Below, piece after piece: positions 50,741-59,469 of a stretch of 64,000 nucleotides of DNA (position 1 is the first letter of the stretch; each line of letters begins with the position of its first letter). The DNA is from Mycobacterium asiaticum. GTDB lineage: Bacteria > Actinomycetota > Actinomycetes > Mycobacteriales > Mycobacteriaceae. Made by a program: the position numbers and the translations under genes. Location: assembly GCF_001673635.1 (NCBI RefSeq), contig NZ_LZMH01000069.1, positions 1 through 64,000 on the forward strand, given 5' to 3'. Below the pieces are notes generated by a model. The model did not search any database, was not told the origin of the DNA, and saw nothing but the letters and a program-made list of their open reading frames with translations.

Positions 50741-51346
50741 TTACCCGGTACGACCGCGGCCGATTGCCCGGCCGCAACTGTTGATCTGCAATCGCACCGC
50801 GCTGATCCGCCCGAAGCCCGGACGGCTCCCGGCACTGAATTCATAGCCGCAGACCCGGGCTTCCAGCCGCGTCGCCGCGCCTTCCCAATCGCCGTCGGTG
50901 ACCAGCACCGTGCACCCCTTCTGCCGGGCACGGGCCACCACTGCGCGCGCCCGGGTCCGCGTGACCCGGCGCCCACCCAAACCGAGCACCACCAGATCCA
51001 TGCCGTCGACGAGCACCGCGGCCACTTCCACCGGATCGTTTCCGGGGTCCGGAATCACCGCGAGCCGATCGAGGTCCGCCCCCATTTCCACCGCCGCCAA
51101 CAACCCGATGTCCGGCTGGCCCACGATCGCGACGTTGCCTCCGTCCGCCGTCACGGTGGCCACCATGCGCAGCAACAAAGACCGCGCTCCAGACAACACC
51201 GCCACCGTGCCCCGGGGCAGCCGCGCCGGCCCCGTAGACGACACCGGCTCCACCGAAGCGGAATCCTTGCCGGAGATTGCCGCGATCTTCCGGCGCAGCG
51301 ATTCAAGCTGGTCAGCGCGATTTTCAGAGGCGAAAGCCACAGTCAC
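50741..51346 (-). CDS. imuA': ImuA', RecA-fold mutasome factor
   Basis: A 201-residue protein that, with ImuB and DnaE2, is needed for damage-induced mutagenesis in mycobacteria. It is a shortened RecA/SulA-like fold: RGTVAVLSGARSLLLRMVATV, GGNVAIVGQPDIGLLAAVEMGADLDRLAVI, DGMDLVVLGLG. I start at the GTG at 51346 because AGGAGG lies five bases before it; the frame runs on to 51418 through the SOS box, which argues against the longer start. The LexA box is 24 bases upstream. It is in one operon with imuB. Confidence 0.9.
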   Translation of the reverse strand: MTVAFASENRADQLESLRRKIAAISGKDSASVEPVSSTGPARLPRGTVAVLSGARSLLLRMVATVTADGGNVAIVGQPDIGLLAAVEMGADLDRLAVIPDPGNDPVEVAAVLVDGMDLVVLGLGGRRVTRTRARAVVARARQKGCTVLVTDGDWEGAATRLEARVCGYEFSAGSRPGFGRISAVRLQINSCGRAIGRGRTG

Positions 51347-51369
51347 GACCGCCTCCTGCTTGCCGATGT

Positions 51370-51385
51370 TCGAAAGTATGTTCGA
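51370..51385 (-). promoter_or_regulatory. LexA (SOS) box of imuA'-imuB
   Basis: TCGAAAGTATGTTCGA has the spacing of the mycobacterial SOS box with one change in a half-site (TCGAAA instead of TCGAAC). It lies 24 bases upstream of the imuA' GTG and 60 bases upstream of the divergent 51446 gene, so it might also affect that gene. Confidence 0.85.
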
Positions 51386-51445
51386 TCTGATTCGAAGTAA
51401 ACACCTGCCCTCCGACAAGCGTCAAGCAACGTGAGAGGCTGCTTT

Positions 51446-52054
51446 ATGCGCTCGATGCTGGTGTGGCCATTGGTATGTATTGGGGTGAACCTCGGGGTCA
51501 CTTCAGCCCCACCGGCCACCTCCGACACAGGAGATTGCCGGCCGGCCGCCCTGTTCATTTCGGCTGACGACTCGCCGCTCTTCGACCTACAGGCGAGCAC
51601 GACGATCACGCTCAACGGAGCCTCTGTCACCGGGACCACCCCGCTGGACGGGGTGTACTGGTCGGGCGAATCGGCGGACGTGGAAAGGGCCCGCCGATTC
51701 CAGCTCTGCGTAGTCGACGAACCCATGTTGCACACCGTCGCCGAGGCGCTACGCCGTCAGTTCAACCAGCAAGCGGTACTGACCTTCGACTACCTGCCCG
51801 AGGACCCCGCCGACGCCGACGCAATCACCATCGCCGTGCCCGACGTCGACTTCGCCCGCTTGGTGGCCGCGTTTGTGGCTGATCCCGCCGCGCACCGTCG
51901 ACTGCAGGGCGGATCGGTCACCACCGCCGACCACACCCTGATCCTTGTCGCCGCCAAAGACGATCTCGATACCGCCCGTCGCCTCGTCTATGCATCCGGC
52001 GGTGACTGGGCCACGGCCACCCTCGCCTACGGCGACCGCGAACTGGTGAGCTGA
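51446..52054 (+). CDS. Hypothetical exported protein
   Basis: A 202-residue protein from the ATG at 51446 (MRSMLVWPLVCIGVNLGVTS), which gives a signal peptide with cleavage near TSAPPA. The mature part has two Cys (GDCRPAALF and FQLCVVDEP), compatible with one disulfide. Ala/Asp-rich segments such as PDVDFARLVAAFVADPAAHRRL follow. I do not recognise the family. A hairpin follows the stop. It is divergent from imuA', and I do not recall a gene here in H37Rv. Confidence 0.7.
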   Translation: MRSMLVWPLVCIGVNLGVTSAPPATSDTGDCRPAALFISADDSPLFDLQASTTITLNGASVTGTTPLDGVYWSGESADVERARRFQLCVVDEPMLHTVAEALRRQFNQQAVLTFDYLPEDPADADAITIAVPDVDFARLVAAFVADPAAHRRLQGGSVTTADHTLILVAAKDDLDTARRLVYASGGDWATATLAYGDRELVS

Positions 52055-52057
52055 GCA

Positions 52058-52078
52058 GGTACAAGGGGAACTTGTACC
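52058..52078 (+). terminator. Hairpin after the 51446 gene
   Basis: GGTACAAG (52058-52065) and CTTGTACC (52071-52078) form an 8-bp perfect stem with a five-base loop, three bases after the stop codon. There is no T run, so terminator activity is only likely. Confidence 0.55.
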
Positions 52079-52133
52079 CCTGCAAGAACGAGGCCACTAC
52101 TGCACCTCCGGTTGTGGCTGAAAAATCAGTGCC

Positions 52134-52619
52134 ATGAACATTCACGCCAACACCACCACAAAAACCCTGCACAACAAGAGCTTCCAGCGCACCATCGCCG
52201 GTGCCCTGCTGGCCACGGCGATCACCGCGACCGCCATCGGTCTTGCTGCGCCTGGATACGCCGACAGCGGCGACCAAGCGCAACTGCAATCGCTGATACC
52301 CACACCGGCGAACACTGCGCGCACCGACGGTCCCGACGCCGTCTCCAACAACGGCATCCGCATGCACTTCCTGGTGAGTGCACCCGCGACTGCAGTTCTG
52401 GACGCGTACAAGACCGCGCTGGAGGGCAAGGGCTGGACGGTGACCGTCGCCAATTCCGGCGGCCGGGGCGGTGGCGGTGGCGCCACCTACACCGCAACCA
52501 GGGGCGCGGCCTATGGCGTGTTCACCGGAGGAGGCTTCGGTAGCGCCACCGACGTCAACGCCTGCGCATGGCAGTCCAAGCCCGCCAACACCAACTGCGG
52601 TGGGGACAACCGGCAGTAG
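52134..52619 (+). CDS. Hypothetical secreted protein
   Basis: A 161-residue protein with a clear signal peptide (MNIHANTTTKTLHNKSFQRT, then GALLATAITATAIGLAAPG, cleavage near GYADS). The mature part contains IRMHFLVSAPATAVLDAYKTALEGKGWTV, a compact alpha/beta segment, a glycine run (GGRGGGGGATY) and two late Cys (NACAWQS, NTNCGGD) that may pair. I do not recognise the family and no enzyme motif is seen. Confidence 0.75.
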   Translation: MNIHANTTTKTLHNKSFQRTIAGALLATAITATAIGLAAPGYADSGDQAQLQSLIPTPANTARTDGPDAVSNNGIRMHFLVSAPATAVLDAYKTALEGKGWTVTVANSGGRGGGGGATYTATRGAAYGVFTGGGFGSATDVNACAWQSKPANTNCGGDNRQ

Positions 52620-52718
52620 TTCCGTCCGCTAAACAGCCCACGCCGGTCGGCGCCGAAAGCCCGGCCGGCACAACTGTTTCCAGCCCGAACCGCTGGAAGG
52701 CGAGGGTGACGCCCCTCG

Positions 52719-54278
52719 CTACTCCCACTCGATGGTGCCGGGCGGTTTGCTGGTGATGTCCAGCACCACCCGGTTGACCTCGCGCACCTCGTTGGTGATG
52801 CGGGTCGAGATCCGTTCCAGCACTTCGTAGGGCACCCGGGTCCAGTCGGCGGTCATGGCGTCCTCACTGGACACCGGGCGCAACACGATCGGATGCCCGT
52901 AGGTGCGACCGTCCCCTTGCACACCCACCGAGCGGACGTCGGCCAGCAGCACCACCGGGCATTGCCAGATCTGGTTGTCCAGTCCCGCCGCGGTCAGCTC
53001 CTCGCGGGCAATCGAATCCGCCCGCCGCAGCGTCTCCAACCGCGCCGCGGTGACCTCACCGACGATCCGGATACCCAAACCGGGTCCCGGAAACGGTTGC
53101 CGGGCAACGATTTCCTCGGGCAAGCCCAACTCCCGGCCCACCGCGCGCACCTCGTCCTTGAACAACAGCCGCAGCGGCTCGACAAGAATGAACTTCAAAT
53201 CGTCGGGCAGTCCGCCGACATTGTGGTGACTCTTGATGTTGGCGGTGCCGCTGCCTCCGCCGGACTCCACCACATCGGGATACAGCGTGCCCTGTACCAG
53301 GAACTCCACCTCAGAGCCGCTGTCCCCCACAATGTCTCGCACCGCACCCTCGAATGCCCGGATGAACTGGCGGCCGATGATCTTGCGCTTGCCCTCGGGG
53401 TTGGTCACACATGACAACGCATCCAGAAAAGTCTGCGCGGCATCGACGGTGACCAGGTTCGCGCCGGTGGCCGCTACGAAATCCCGCTCCACCTGGGCGC
53501 GCTCACCGGCCCGCAGCAACCCATGATCGACGAAGACACACGTCAGGCGGTCGCCGATGGCGCGCTGCACCAGGGCGGCGGCCACCGCGGAATCGACTCC
53601 TCCGGACAGGCCGCAGATCGCGTGCCCGTCGCCGATCTGCTCGCGCACCTGCTCGACCAGCGCGCTGGCGATGTTGGCCGGCGTCCACTCCGCGCCGATC
53701 CCAGCGAACTCATGCAGGAACCGGCTGAGCACCTGCTGACCGTGCGGGGTGTGCATCACCTCCGGGTGATACTGCACGCCGGCCAATCGACGTTCGCGCG
53801 CTTCGAACGCGGCAACCGCCGCCCCGGCGCTGCTGGCCACCACCTGGAATCCCGCCGGCGCAGCCGTGACCGCGTCCCCGTGGCTCATCCATACCGGCTG
53901 GACGCCGGGCAGATCCGAATGCAGATCGCCGCCAAGAACTTTCAATTCGGTGCGGCCGTACTCGCTGGTGCCGGTGTGCGCGACGGTGCCGCCGAGTGCC
54001 TGCGCCATCGCTTGGAACCCGTAACAGATGCCGAACACCGGCAGGTCCAAGTCGAACAATGCCGGGTCCAGCTGCGGGGCGCCCTCGGTATAGACGCTGG
54101 CCGGCCCGCCGGACAACACCACCGCCAGCGGGTCGCGCGCCGCAATTTCCTCGACCGAGGCGGTATGCGGAATGACCTCCGAGAACACCCGCGCCTCGCG
54201 GATCCGGCGGGCGATCAACTGCGCATACTGTGCACCGAAGTCGACCACCAACACGGGCCGCGGCGAGGCTGATTCCAC
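52719..54278 (-). CDS. guaA: GMP synthase (glutamine-hydrolysing)
   Basis: A 519-residue enzyme that converts XMP to GMP using ATP and glutamine. The class I glutamine amidotransferase domain has the nucleophile in FGICYGFQ (about residue 86) and HPEVMHT (catalytic His, Glu). The ATP-pyrophosphatase P-loop is LSGGVDSAV near 230. The C-terminal GMP-synthase domain ends RVVLDITSKPPGTIEWE, the usual family terminus. It starts at GTG. Length is normal. No partner gene is coupled to it here. Confidence 0.98.
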   Translation of the reverse strand: MESASPRPVLVVDFGAQYAQLIARRIREARVFSEVIPHTASVEEIAARDPLAVVLSGGPASVYTEGAPQLDPALFDLDLPVFGICYGFQAMAQALGGTVAHTGTSEYGRTELKVLGGDLHSDLPGVQPVWMSHGDAVTAAPAGFQVVASSAGAAVAAFEARERRLAGVQYHPEVMHTPHGQQVLSRFLHEFAGIGAEWTPANIASALVEQVREQIGDGHAICGLSGGVDSAVAAALVQRAIGDRLTCVFVDHGLLRAGERAQVERDFVAATGANLVTVDAAQTFLDALSCVTNPEGKRKIIGRQFIRAFEGAVRDIVGDSGSEVEFLVQGTLYPDVVESGGGSGTANIKSHHNVGGLPDDLKFILVEPLRLLFKDEVRAVGRELGLPEEIVARQPFPGPGLGIRIVGEVTAARLETLRRADSIAREELTAAGLDNQIWQCPVVLLADVRSVGVQGDGRTYGHPIVLRPVSSEDAMTADWTRVPYEVLERISTRITNEVREVNRVVLDITSKPPGTIEWE

Positions 54279-54463
54279 GGGCTCCGAGTCTAGTGGCTGT
54301 CCACCGGGCGACCCGCACCCGGCTCGATCGATTTCGTTGTCGATTGCGGTTCCCGAACCGACACAATGCCATTCAGCAATTCTTCGGTTCCGGTGTTAAT
54401 CGGCCGATTGGGCCCGACGGTATACTCACCGGCACGGGGTCGAATGATGAAGGGCCGGAAAGA

Positions 54464-54862
54464 GTGCGGGTCACCGGAAAAATAGTGCGGTTCGACGGAG
54501 TGCGCGGTTATGGCTTCATCACGCCGGACCTTGGTGGCGAAGACGTTTTCCTGCACGTCAACGACCTTGAGGTGGAGAAACACCGAGCGGTCCGCGGTAC
54601 CAGGGTCTCTTTCGAAATCGACGAAGGCGACCGCGGAAAGTTCGCCCGGGAAGTGCGGTTGGCGAATGACAGGGGTCCAGACATAGATGACGGGTCAGTG
54701 GCCGGCGACGAATATTTCGATGTCCTTTCTGCTGACGAATTCCGCCATACCATCACCGAAAAGCTTCTACACATAACTCCGGCGTTGAATGCCCAGCAGA
54801 TTCTCGCGGTGCGGACCAGCTTTGAAGAGGTAGCCCGTAAACACGGCTTGATTGATTCGTAG
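54464..54862 (+). CDS. Cold-shock-domain protein with C-terminal extension
   Basis: A 132-residue protein from the GTG at 54464, placed because GGAAAG precedes it and the domain begins at once: RVTGKIVRFDGVRGYGFITP then EDVFLHVNDLE. These are the RNP1- and RNP2-like nucleic-acid-binding motifs. A second part of about 65 residues (DEYFDVLSADEFRHTITEKLLHITPALN, QQILAVRTSFEEVARKHGLID) is helical and not found in the short CspA type. It probably binds RNA or single-stranded DNA. It lies between guaA (divergent) and the sugar-phosphate genes, and I do not recall it at this place in H37Rv. Confidence 0.8.
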   Translation: MRVTGKIVRFDGVRGYGFITPDLGGEDVFLHVNDLEVEKHRAVRGTRVSFEIDEGDRGKFAREVRLANDRGPDIDDGSVAGDEYFDVLSADEFRHTITEKLLHITPALNAQQILAVRTSFEEVARKHGLIDS

Positions 54863-54928
54863 TTTCCGGCGGGACAGCATTGGGCATGGGAGTGAGATAG
54901 CCAACTACGCGAAAGCGAGGTCCCACCC

Positions 54929-55696
54929 GTGGCTGCAACGCTGGGTCTGCCCGAAGAGGTGCGCGCCTGTCTGTTCGACCTGGACGGTGTGCTGACCGAC
55001 ACGGCGAGCGTGCATACCAAGGCGTGGAAGGACATGTTCGACTCCTTTCTGTCCCAGCGAGCTGAAAGCACCGGAGAGGAGTTCGTCCCCTTCGATCCCG
55101 CCAGCGACTATCGGCAGTATGTGGACGGCAAGAAGCGCGAAGACGGGGTCCGGTCGTTTCTGCAGAGCCGCGATATCGAGCTGCCCGACGGCAGCCCGGA
55201 CGACTCCGCTGACACCGAGACGATTCACGGCCTGGGCAACCGGAAGAACGACATGTTCCAGAAGGTCTTGCACGACGACGGCGTCAAGGTTTTCGAGGGA
55301 TCACGCCGCTACCTGGAAGCCGTCGCCGAGGCGGGTCTGGCCATCGCGGTGGTGTCATCGAGCGCTAACACCCGCGATGTTCTGGAGATCACCGGCCTGG
55401 ACCAGTTCGTGCAGAAGCGGGTCGACGGTGTCACGTTGCGTGAGGAGAACATCGCCGGCAAACCCGCGCCGGACTCCTACCTGCGCGGCGCGGAGTTGCT
55501 CGACGTCGAGCCCGAAGCGGCGGCGGTATTCGAGGACGCAATCTCCGGCGTGCAAGCGGGCCGAGACGGTAATTTCGGCTTCGTGGTAGGTGTCGACCGG
55601 GTCGGGCAGGCCGAAGAACTGCGCGCGAACGGCGCGGACGTGGTGGTGACCGATCTCGCCGATCTGCTCGGTCACGACGACGGGAAGACCTCGTGA
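54929..55696 (+). CDS. Beta-phosphoglucomutase-type HAD hydrolase (Rv3400-like)
   Basis: A 255-residue HAD-superfamily phosphomutase, starting at GTG. Motif I CLFDLDGVLTDTASVH has both Asp and the Thr typical of beta-PGM. Motif II is AVVSSSANTRDVL, and motif III/IV is GKPAPDSYL with VFEDAISGVQAG. It should convert beta-glucose-1-phosphate to glucose-6-phosphate. Its stop overlaps the GTG of the GH65 phosphorylase gene by four bases, so phosphorylase product and mutase substrate fit together. Confidence 0.92.
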   Translation: MAATLGLPEEVRACLFDLDGVLTDTASVHTKAWKDMFDSFLSQRAESTGEEFVPFDPASDYRQYVDGKKREDGVRSFLQSRDIELPDGSPDDSADTETIHGLGNRKNDMFQKVLHDDGVKVFEGSRRYLEAVAEAGLAIAVVSSSANTRDVLEITGLDQFVQKRVDGVTLREENIAGKPAPDSYLRGAELLDVEPEAAAVFEDAISGVQAGRDGNFGFVVGVDRVGQAEELRANGADVVVTDLADLLGHDDGKTS

Positions 55697-58065
55697 TCTC
55701 CGAGGAAGCCTTTCCGGTCGAACCCTGGCAGATTCGCGAGACCACCCTCAATCTCAACCTTTTGGCCCAATCGGAATCCGTATTCGCCTTGTCCAACGGG
55801 CACATCGGGCTGCGCGGCAACCTCGATGAGGGTGAACCATACGGCCTACCCGGGACTTACCTGAATTCCTTCTACGAAATCCGGCCATTGCCCTACGCCG
55901 AAGCGGGATACAGCTATCCCGAAGCCGGCCAGACCGTCGTCGACGTCACCAACGGCAAGATCATTCGCCTGATGGTCGACGACGAGCCATTCGACGTCCG
56001 GTACGGCGAATTGCTGGACCATGAACGGACTCTCGACCTCCGCGCCGGGACAATGACTCGGCGGGCGCACTGGCGCTCCCCCACCGGCAAGCAGGTCAAG
56101 GTGACGTCCACGCGGCTGGTGTCACTGGTGCACCGCAGTGTGGCAGCGATCGAGTACGTGGTCGAAGCGATCGACGACTTCTCCCGCGTCACGGTGCAGT
56201 CCGAACTCGTCACCAACGAGGACCAACCCGAGACCTCCGATGACCCGCGCGTGGCGGCCATTCTGGAGAATCCGCTGGAGGCCGTCGACCATGAAAGTGA
56301 CGGTTGCAAAGCGCTTCTCATGCACCGGACGCGCAGCAGCGCCCTGATGATGGCCGCCGCCATGGACCACGAGGTGGAGGTCGAGGGACGCCTGGAGGTC
56401 ACCACCGACGCCCGCGCCGACCTGGCCCGCACCACGGTCATCTGCGGCCTGCGGCCTGGCCAGAAGCTGCGCATCGTCAAGTACCTGGCTTATGGATGGT
56501 CGAGCCTGCGTTCCCGGCCCGCACTGCGGGACCAGGCCGCCGCGGCCATCACCAGTGCGCGTTACAGCGGATGGCAGGGGCTCCTGGACGGGCAACGGGC
56601 CTACCTGGACCTGTTCTGGGACACCGCGGACGTGGAAATCGAGGGGGACCCGGAAAGCCAGCAGGCGGTGCGGTTCGGGCTTTTTCACCTGCTACAGGCC
56701 AGCGCTCGCGCCGAACGCCGGGCGATCCCCAGCAAGGGACTCACCGGCACCGGCTACGACGGCCACGCCTTCTGGGACACCGAGGGTTTCGTGCTGCCGG
56801 TGCTCACCTACACCGTGCCGCATGCGGTTGCCGACGCATTGCGTTGGCGCGCTTCGACATTGGATCTCGCAAAGGAACGCGCCGCCGAACTCGGCCTCGA
56901 TGGCGCGGCCTTCCCATGGCGCACCATCCGCGGTCAGGAGTGCTCGGCGTATTGGCCGGCCGGTACGGCGGCCTGGCATATCAACGCCGACATCGCCATG
57001 GCTTTCGAGCGCTACCGCATCGTTACCGGCGACGAATCACTGGAAGAGGAATGCGGTCTGCCCGTGCTGGTAGAGACGGCCCGGTTGTGGACGTCGTTGG
57101 GACACCACGACCGCAACGGCGTCTGGCATCTGGACGGGGTCACCGGCCCCGACGAGTACACCGCCATCGTCCGGGACAACGTGTTCACCAATTTGATGGC
57201 CGCGCACAATCTGCGCACCGCCGCCGAGGCCGCCAAACGTCATCCCGACAAGGCCGGCGCGCTGGGCGTCACCACCGAGGAGATGGCCGTCTGGCGTGAT
57301 GCGGCCGACGCCGCCAACATTCCCTATGATGAGGAGTTGGAAGTGCACCAGCAGTGCGAGGGGTTCACCACCTTCGCCGAATGGGACTTCGAAACGAACT
57401 CCACCTACCCGCTGCTCATGCACGAGGCGTACGTGAAGCTCTATCCGGCGCAAGTGATCAAGCAAGCGGATCTGGTGTTGGCCATGCAGTGGCAGAGCCA
57501 CGCGTTCACCCGCGAGCAGAAGGCCCGCAACGTCGACTACTACGAGCGGCGGATGGTGCGCGACTCGTCGCTGTCGGCGTGTAGCCAGGCGGTGATGTGC
57601 GCCGAGGTGGGCCACCTCGAACTGGCCCACGACTATGCCTACGAAGCCGGGCTGATCGACCTACGCGACCTGCACCACAACACCCGCGACGGATTGCACA
57701 TGGCATCGCTGGCCGGAGCGTGGATCGCATTCGTCGCTGGTTTCGGTGGGCTGCGCGACGACCAGGGCATCTTGTCGATGGATCCGCAACTACCCGATGG
57801 CATTTCGCGGCTGCGGTTCCGGGTGCGATGGCGCAATTGCCGAGTCACTGTGGACGCCGACCACGAGAACGTCACCTACGCACTGCGCGACGGCTCCGAT
57901 GCCGAACTCACTATTCTGCACGCCGGTGAAGAAGTCACGTTGACCACCGAAGAGCCGGTGACCATCCCCGTGCGTAAGCGCGAGGCACTCCTGCCGCCGC
58001 CACCGCAACCCCCGGGGCGCGAGCCGCTGCACCGCAGAAGCCTGACGCGCACCGCAACCACATAG
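55693..58065 (+). CDS. GH65 disaccharide phosphorylase (Rv3401-like)
   Basis: A 790-residue inverting phosphorylase of glycoside hydrolase family 65 (maltose, trehalose or kojibiose phosphorylase). The N-terminal beta domain begins ETTLNLNLLAQSESVFALSNG followed by IGLRGNLDEGEP. The (alpha/alpha)6 catalytic part has AFWDTEGFVLPVLTYT and the general-acid Glu in VTGPDEYTAIVRDNVFTN, with HQQCEGFTTFAEWDF downstream. It would yield beta-glucose-1-phosphate and glucose. Which disaccharide is used cannot be told by eye. Translation is coupled to the mutase gene through a GTGA overlap. Confidence 0.93.
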   Translation: MISEEAFPVEPWQIRETTLNLNLLAQSESVFALSNGHIGLRGNLDEGEPYGLPGTYLNSFYEIRPLPYAEAGYSYPEAGQTVVDVTNGKIIRLMVDDEPFDVRYGELLDHERTLDLRAGTMTRRAHWRSPTGKQVKVTSTRLVSLVHRSVAAIEYVVEAIDDFSRVTVQSELVTNEDQPETSDDPRVAAILENPLEAVDHESDGCKALLMHRTRSSALMMAAAMDHEVEVEGRLEVTTDARADLARTTVICGLRPGQKLRIVKYLAYGWSSLRSRPALRDQAAAAITSARYSGWQGLLDGQRAYLDLFWDTADVEIEGDPESQQAVRFGLFHLLQASARAERRAIPSKGLTGTGYDGHAFWDTEGFVLPVLTYTVPHAVADALRWRASTLDLAKERAAELGLDGAAFPWRTIRGQECSAYWPAGTAAWHINADIAMAFERYRIVTGDESLEEECGLPVLVETARLWTSLGHHDRNGVWHLDGVTGPDEYTAIVRDNVFTNLMAAHNLRTAAEAAKRHPDKAGALGVTTEEMAVWRDAADAANIPYDEELEVHQQCEGFTTFAEWDFETNSTYPLLMHEAYVKLYPAQVIKQADLVLAMQWQSHAFTREQKARNVDYYERRMVRDSSLSACSQAVMCAEVGHLELAHDYAYEAGLIDLRDLHHNTRDGLHMASLAGAWIAFVAGFGGLRDDQGILSMDPQLPDGISRLRFRVRWRNCRVTVDADHENVTYALRDGSDAELTILHAGEEVTLTTEEPVTIPVRKREALLPPPPQPPGREPLHRRSLTRTATT

Positions 58066-58150
58066 GCGCGTCTGTCGCAGGCTGCGACGCTCATTTCATC
58101 CCGAACGTATGGGTCGCCGCTGGGTTAGCTACTCCGAGTAGACAGCAAAA

Positions 58151-58169
58151 TCAGGGTAGGCTAACCTAG
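58151..58169 (+). promoter_or_regulatory. IdeR (iron) box upstream of the aminotransferase gene
   Basis: TCAGGGTAGGCTAACCTAG matches the IdeR consensus TTAGGTTAGSCTAACCTAA at 16 of 19 positions by my count. It lies 50 bases before the start codon of the aminotransferase gene. IdeR with iron represses such promoters, so induction under iron limitation is expected. Confidence 0.88.
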
Positions 58170-58218
58170 GCAACTTGAGTTCCCACGCCGATTACCCAGC
58201 TAACTGAGTAGACCGAAC

Positions 58219-59469
58219 TTGACTTCTGCCTCTAACAAAACTCGGACGTTTCACGGTTCGTTGCTGGAGCCGTTGTCGAGCCGGTACGCGAGCCGCGCCG
58301 GCTCGCGGCCACGAGCCGAATCGGTCCGTTGGACCACTTCCGAGATTCCGTTCATCCGCCCCACCTTTCCGGGACCAGCCGAGCTCGCCGAGGACTTCGG
58401 GCGGATCTCCGCGGCGAACTGGTACACGAATTTCGGTCCGATGGAGCAACGGTTCGCCCGCGCCATGGGCGAATACCTCGGCCCAGACCTGCATGTTGCC
58501 ACCATGGCGAACGGGACCATGGCACTGATCGCCGCACTGCACGTCACGCTCGGAGAGGGCAGTCGGGACCGCTACGTGCTGATGCCCTCCTTCACTTTTG
58601 TCGGGGTGTCGCAAGCGGCGCTGTGGACGGGATACCGGCCCTGGTTCATCGACATCGACGCCCAGAGCTGGCAGCCATCCGTTCCGTCGGCGCGCTCGGT
58701 CCTGGAACGGTCGCGGGACCAGATCGCCGGCATCGTGCTGGCGAACGTATTCGGGGTCGGGAACCCGCAGATCGACGCCTGGGAGGCACTCGCGGCCGAA
58801 TGGGACCTTCCGCTGGTGGTGGACTCCGCGGCCGCGTTCGGCTCCACATACGAAGACGGCACGCATGTCGGGGGACGCGGCGCCTGTGAGATTTTCTCGT
58901 TGCATGCGACCAAGCCGTTCGCGGTCGGTGAGGGGGGCGCTCTGGCGTCTCGCGACCGTCGACTGGTCGAGCAGGCGTATAAGTTTCAGAACTTCGGCTT
59001 CGCCAAGTCTCGCGAATCCACCCATTTCGGCATGAATGCGAAGCTGCAGGAGATCAACGCCGCCATTGGGCTGCGCCAGCTGGTAAATCTCGATCACCGC
59101 CTCGCCAGCCGCCGTCGCGTGCTGGCGAGCTATCGTGCCGGACTTGCCGGCACAGGCGTGTCCTTTCAGCAGAATGCCGATGCTTCGTCGCTCTGCTTTG
59201 CCAGCGTGTGCTGCACGTCCGCGGACCAAAAGGCCGCGGTCATGGCCAGTCTGCACAGCGACGCGATCCGGGCACGTGACTACTACAACCCGGCACAACA
59301 CCTGCATCCCTACTTCGCGACCAACAGCGAATTGGTGCAAAGCACGGATCTGACTGTCACAGAGGACATTTGTTCACGAATCGTGTCGCTGCCGGTGCAT
59401 GACCACATGGCAGCAGTTGACGTTGCCCGGGTGGTGGCCGCAGTTCAGTCCGGCGGACGGTCGACGTGA
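58219..59469 (+). CDS. DegT/DnrJ/EryC1-type sugar aminotransferase (Rv3402c-like)
   Basis: A 416-residue PLP-dependent nucleotide-sugar aminotransferase. IPFIRPTFPGPAELAEDF is the usual N-terminus. LVVDSAAAFGSTY has the Asp that holds the PLP ring nitrogen. The PLP Lys is K232 in SLHATKPFAVGEGGAL. NFGFAKSRESTHFGMNAKLQEINAAIGL is the classic DegT segment. Family members make amino sugars such as dTDP-4-amino-4,6-dideoxyhexose. I start at TTG 58219 because it is the first start after the IdeR box; a later start is possible. It lies on the plus strand here. The next gene overlaps by four bases. Iron control is expected. Confidence 0.92.
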   Translation: MTSASNKTRTFHGSLLEPLSSRYASRAGSRPRAESVRWTTSEIPFIRPTFPGPAELAEDFGRISAANWYTNFGPMEQRFARAMGEYLGPDLHVATMANGTMALIAALHVTLGEGSRDRYVLMPSFTFVGVSQAALWTGYRPWFIDIDAQSWQPSVPSARSVLERSRDQIAGIVLANVFGVGNPQIDAWEALAAEWDLPLVVDSAAAFGSTYEDGTHVGGRGACEIFSLHATKPFAVGEGGALASRDRRLVEQAYKFQNFGFAKSRESTHFGMNAKLQEINAAIGLRQLVNLDHRLASRRRVLASYRAGLAGTGVSFQQNADASSLCFASVCCTSADQKAAVMASLHSDAIRARDYYNPAQHLHPYFATNSELVQSTDLTVTEDICSRIVSLPVHDHMAAVDVARVVAAVQSGGRST

